Made by a program: the position numbers and the translations under genes | Assembly: GCA_947568835.1 (NCBI GenBank) | Contig: OX387605.1 | Location: forward strand, 13,148,418-13,212,417 | Direction of reading: 5' to 3' | Source: Protonemura montana | Taxonomy: Eukaryota; Arthropoda; Insecta; Plecoptera; Nemouridae | Length of the DNA: 64,000 bases | In this document: one piece after another, positions 61,956-64,000 of the stretch | Layout: each line of letters opens with the position of its first letter | How positions within the stretch are numbered: the first letter of the stretch is position 1 | Notes under the pieces: model-generated | Database searches by the model: none | The model's input: only the letters and a program-made list of their open reading frames with translations | Told to the model about the DNA's origin: nothing

Positions 61956-63044
61956 ATGTCATATACTTTAAAGATGAGTAATGTTCTTAAGAGCAGCCCA
62001 AGTCTATGGGTAAGCTTTTGAAGAATGCTATTGGTTTTAGATCAGTTAATGACCAAGCGTATTGAACAATTATCATGTTAATATTTTTCTGAAAAATGGC
62101 TAGGTAGGTCAATAGTACCAGATCCTGTATAGCAGCAACTAAACTGAAAAGTTACAGGCTAGTGAAATGTGATTTTTTTGATGACACCAAAGCAGTCAGG
62201 AATTATATTAACTTTATATAGTTGGAATATAAGTAAAAGATTTGCGCCCAGTAAAGTAAATACCTTTTATAGTCGTGGTCGAAGCTTGTCTGGCTTGCCG
62301 TCTCACGTATCTGATCCCTGCAACGTGTAGACATTCTCCACCCGACTATTGGGAGACAAGTCCCCGTCGACAGGGATACCCTGTTCGAACGAGGAGTGTC
62401 CCAAGCCATGTCCTGAGGAGAATCCAACGTGCCCCAAGCCTTGCCCGAAGGAAGCGTCCTGCCCAGAATCGAGCCTTAAAGAAAAAAATTGTCTGACCAT
62501 GGCTGAGAGTGTTACCGAGGAAGAAGAGTGCAAGGAAGAGGAGGAGGAGAGTGATACAGAGGAGTGCTCGGAGCCAGACGAGATGGATGTGCCAGGTCTC
62601 AGCAAGGCAGTGCTTTGCGTGCCTGAGGGAGGTGAGGTTTTCTTCTGTGTTTTTGTGAGAATTGTGCAAAAAGCTGCGTTACACTATCCAACAAATTTTC
62701 GAAGAGAAGCGCCCATACATTCTATGTTCCAACAAAAATATTCTTAGCTTCTAAGTTATTGATATTATCAGCCTTTGGTGATAGCATTTACAGTTTAGTC
62801 TTTTTCATTTGTTGTAAAACATGCCATTATGTCTAGTTAAATTCAAAAATGATTTTGTTTGAAAATATTGACATCCTGATAATCCTGTGCAGAGGTTGGT
62901 CCTGGTGCTTCAAAGTGTGGGGATTACAAGAATCCTGAGTACTTCTCCTTTCATCGCAAGTCGTACTACGAGGCTGAAATAGAGATGAGTTGCTATCGCA
63001 ACCCACAGCCTTCTGCCAAAAAGAAAACTGAAGGACCTGAATAG
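61956..63044 (+). CDS. NDUFV3-like paralogue 2 with Cys-Pro/acidic insert
   Basis: Exons 61956-62009, 62331-62631 and 62893-63044 give 168 codons plus stop. The first exon (MSYTLKMSNVLKSSPSLW) joins TFSTRLLGDK in phase, a credible mitochondrial presequence. Exon 3 encodes the same core as paralogue 1 (GPGASKCGDYKNPEYFSFHR, then KSYYEAEIEM). Exon 2 is much longer than its counterpart and holds a repeated CPKPCP module (CPKPCPEENPTCPKPCPKEA) followed by a run of Glu. The core identity and tandem position show duplication; the insert is new relative to paralogue 1. Whether the protein still joins complex I cannot be told from sequence. Confidence 0.75.
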
Positions 63045-63122
63045 TGGGAAGCAAAGTTAAGGTTGTATGGGCTGTAATACTTGATATGCTACTTATACTT
63101 GGACTTCTCTTGTATGGTAGGA

Positions 63123-63128
63123 AATAAA
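63123..63128 (+). terminator. Poly(A) signal of NDUFV3-like 2
   Basis: AATAAA about 80 nt after the stop codon, in the short space before the convergent beta-mannosidase gene. Confidence 0.65.
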
Positions 63129-63363
63129 TACATTAAAATAACAGCATTTCCAAAACTGAAAAAAGTGACCATGCACAGCATCTGATTGCAAACTCATAAA
63201 TGTTATAAATACCTTAAAGAGCACAGAAACTATAACTTTTTCAACAAACTTGTTTAATATTACCAACACCTCCCAATACTGCATATCAGGTAATAACAAG
63301 AAAATGTTATTGTAGCTTTCAGTTCATTACATTGCCAATGCCAGTGTGGTAAACTAATGTAAA

Positions 63364-63606
63364 TTAGATAGTGTCTGCCAGGCACATGATAGTGAGGTTG
63401 TTTCGAATGTCGTCTGCCTGATGGGTTTCGGTTGTTAGCAGAGACACTGTTTTGGTGGCAGTAACCATCAGGAAGCCGTTGGCGGAGAAATATCCCGCGA
63501 CGTTTGGCGTTTCAAGCCAGACAAACGGCGCAACGTTGTCTGTAGACAAAGTGATGTAGAAACGCCAGCTGTCGCCTTCGGGGAATGGACCGGTCACGTC
63601 GGTCAC
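63364..63606 (-). CDS. Beta-mannosidase, last coding exon (partial)
   Basis: Lysosomal beta-mannosidase (GH2) removes terminal beta-mannose during glycoprotein breakdown. Only the C-terminal exon is in the window: acceptor TTCAG|GTGACC at 63607, 80 codons, stop TAA. Its APFVWLETPNVAGYFSANGF and LMVTATKTVSLL match the conserved C-terminal beta-sandwich of animal beta-mannosidases. Catalytic residues lie in earlier exons to the right. The stretch 63607-64000 is intron with nothing else recognised. Confidence 0.8.
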   Translation of the reverse strand: MTDVTGPFPEGDSWRFYITLSTDNVAPFVWLETPNVAGYFSANGFLMVTATKTVSLLTTETHQADDIRNNLTIMCLADTI

Positions 63607-64000
63607 CTGAACAGACAGAGAATCCCCTTCAGGCTTATTTCTTTTATTAGGAAACAAAATAAAATGCCCTTGGTAAATCAGGCATAGGTACTTAGTGTAA
63701 AAATACTTCCCCTGGTCAATGACAGACATTTGTTGTTCTATATTAGAATTTAGGACACACAAGGCATGGTGTTAATAAGTTTCCTTTGAACTATAGAAGA
63801 ACTAAACTAATAAATCAATCACACAAAATGTTTTGCTTAAGATCTAGTAAATTTTACGAAAAAAAATCGAAAGAATTTGTGAGGTCAGCTACAAACTTAT
63901 GCTGCATGCATATTCAAGTACGGCTACAGTAAGTGTTTACAATCCAATCATAAACATCACAAAATAATTGACACTGAAATTCCCTTTAACCAAAAAACAA

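Noticed and set aside
1..64000. CRISPR arrays, bacterial operons, riboswitches
   Set aside because: Spliced animal genes throughout; no spaced direct-repeat array or prokaryotic signals.

Overview
The window is nuclear DNA of an arthropod, most likely an insect. Genes are split by GT-AG introns, coding exons are GC-rich against AT-rich introns, SINE/LINE debris is common, and the gene set (insulin receptor, multicystatin, ARV1, complex I NDUFV3) is animal. The species cannot be named from the sequence. Exon models below were built by hand: every junction was checked for splice dinucleotides and codon phase, but nothing was aligned to transcripts.

Left third, all on the minus strand. A secreted multicystatin precursor occupies 0.4-5.1 kb. 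Its 5' end is complete and its 3' end leaves the window; in insects such precursors often end in a cathepsin F protease. Next, 5.6-17.8 kb holds a three-PDZ scaffold related to pro-interleukin-16/PDZD2, with an apparent internal first exon at 12.8 kb for a shorter isoform. A gene-poor stretch of about 7.5 kb follows (17.8-25.4 kb), rich in SINE copies that include a 5S rRNA-derived family.

Middle third. One complete insulin-receptor-type tyrosine kinase gene (minus strand, 20 coding exons, about 1,472 codons) spans 25.7-42.3 kb. Its introns carry a truncated LINE, a SINE tail, a G/C-tract hairpin and an unexplained plus-strand ORF. The CpG-rich 42.3-46.5 kb interval separates it from a divergently transcribed alpha-arrestin (ARRDC) gene on the plus strand (46.5-52.1 kb).

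Right third, compact housekeeping genes. There are two tandem GOLM1/CASC4-like Golgi type II coiled-coil proteins (53.4-57.6 kb, plus), ARV1 (58.8-60.2 kb, minus), and two tandem NDUFV3-like complex I genes (60.3-60.8 and 62.0-63.0 kb, plus). The last coding exon of a GH2 beta-mannosidase (63.4-63.6 kb, minus) closes the window. ARV1 and the first NDUFV3 start only 130 bp apart, head to head.

The genes do not form a pathway. The most notable points are the 5S-derived SINE family, the tandem NDUFV3 copy with a Cys-Pro/acidic insert, the alternative-end and alternative-start signals in the multicystatin and PDZ genes, and a probable GC-AG intron in a GOLM-like gene.
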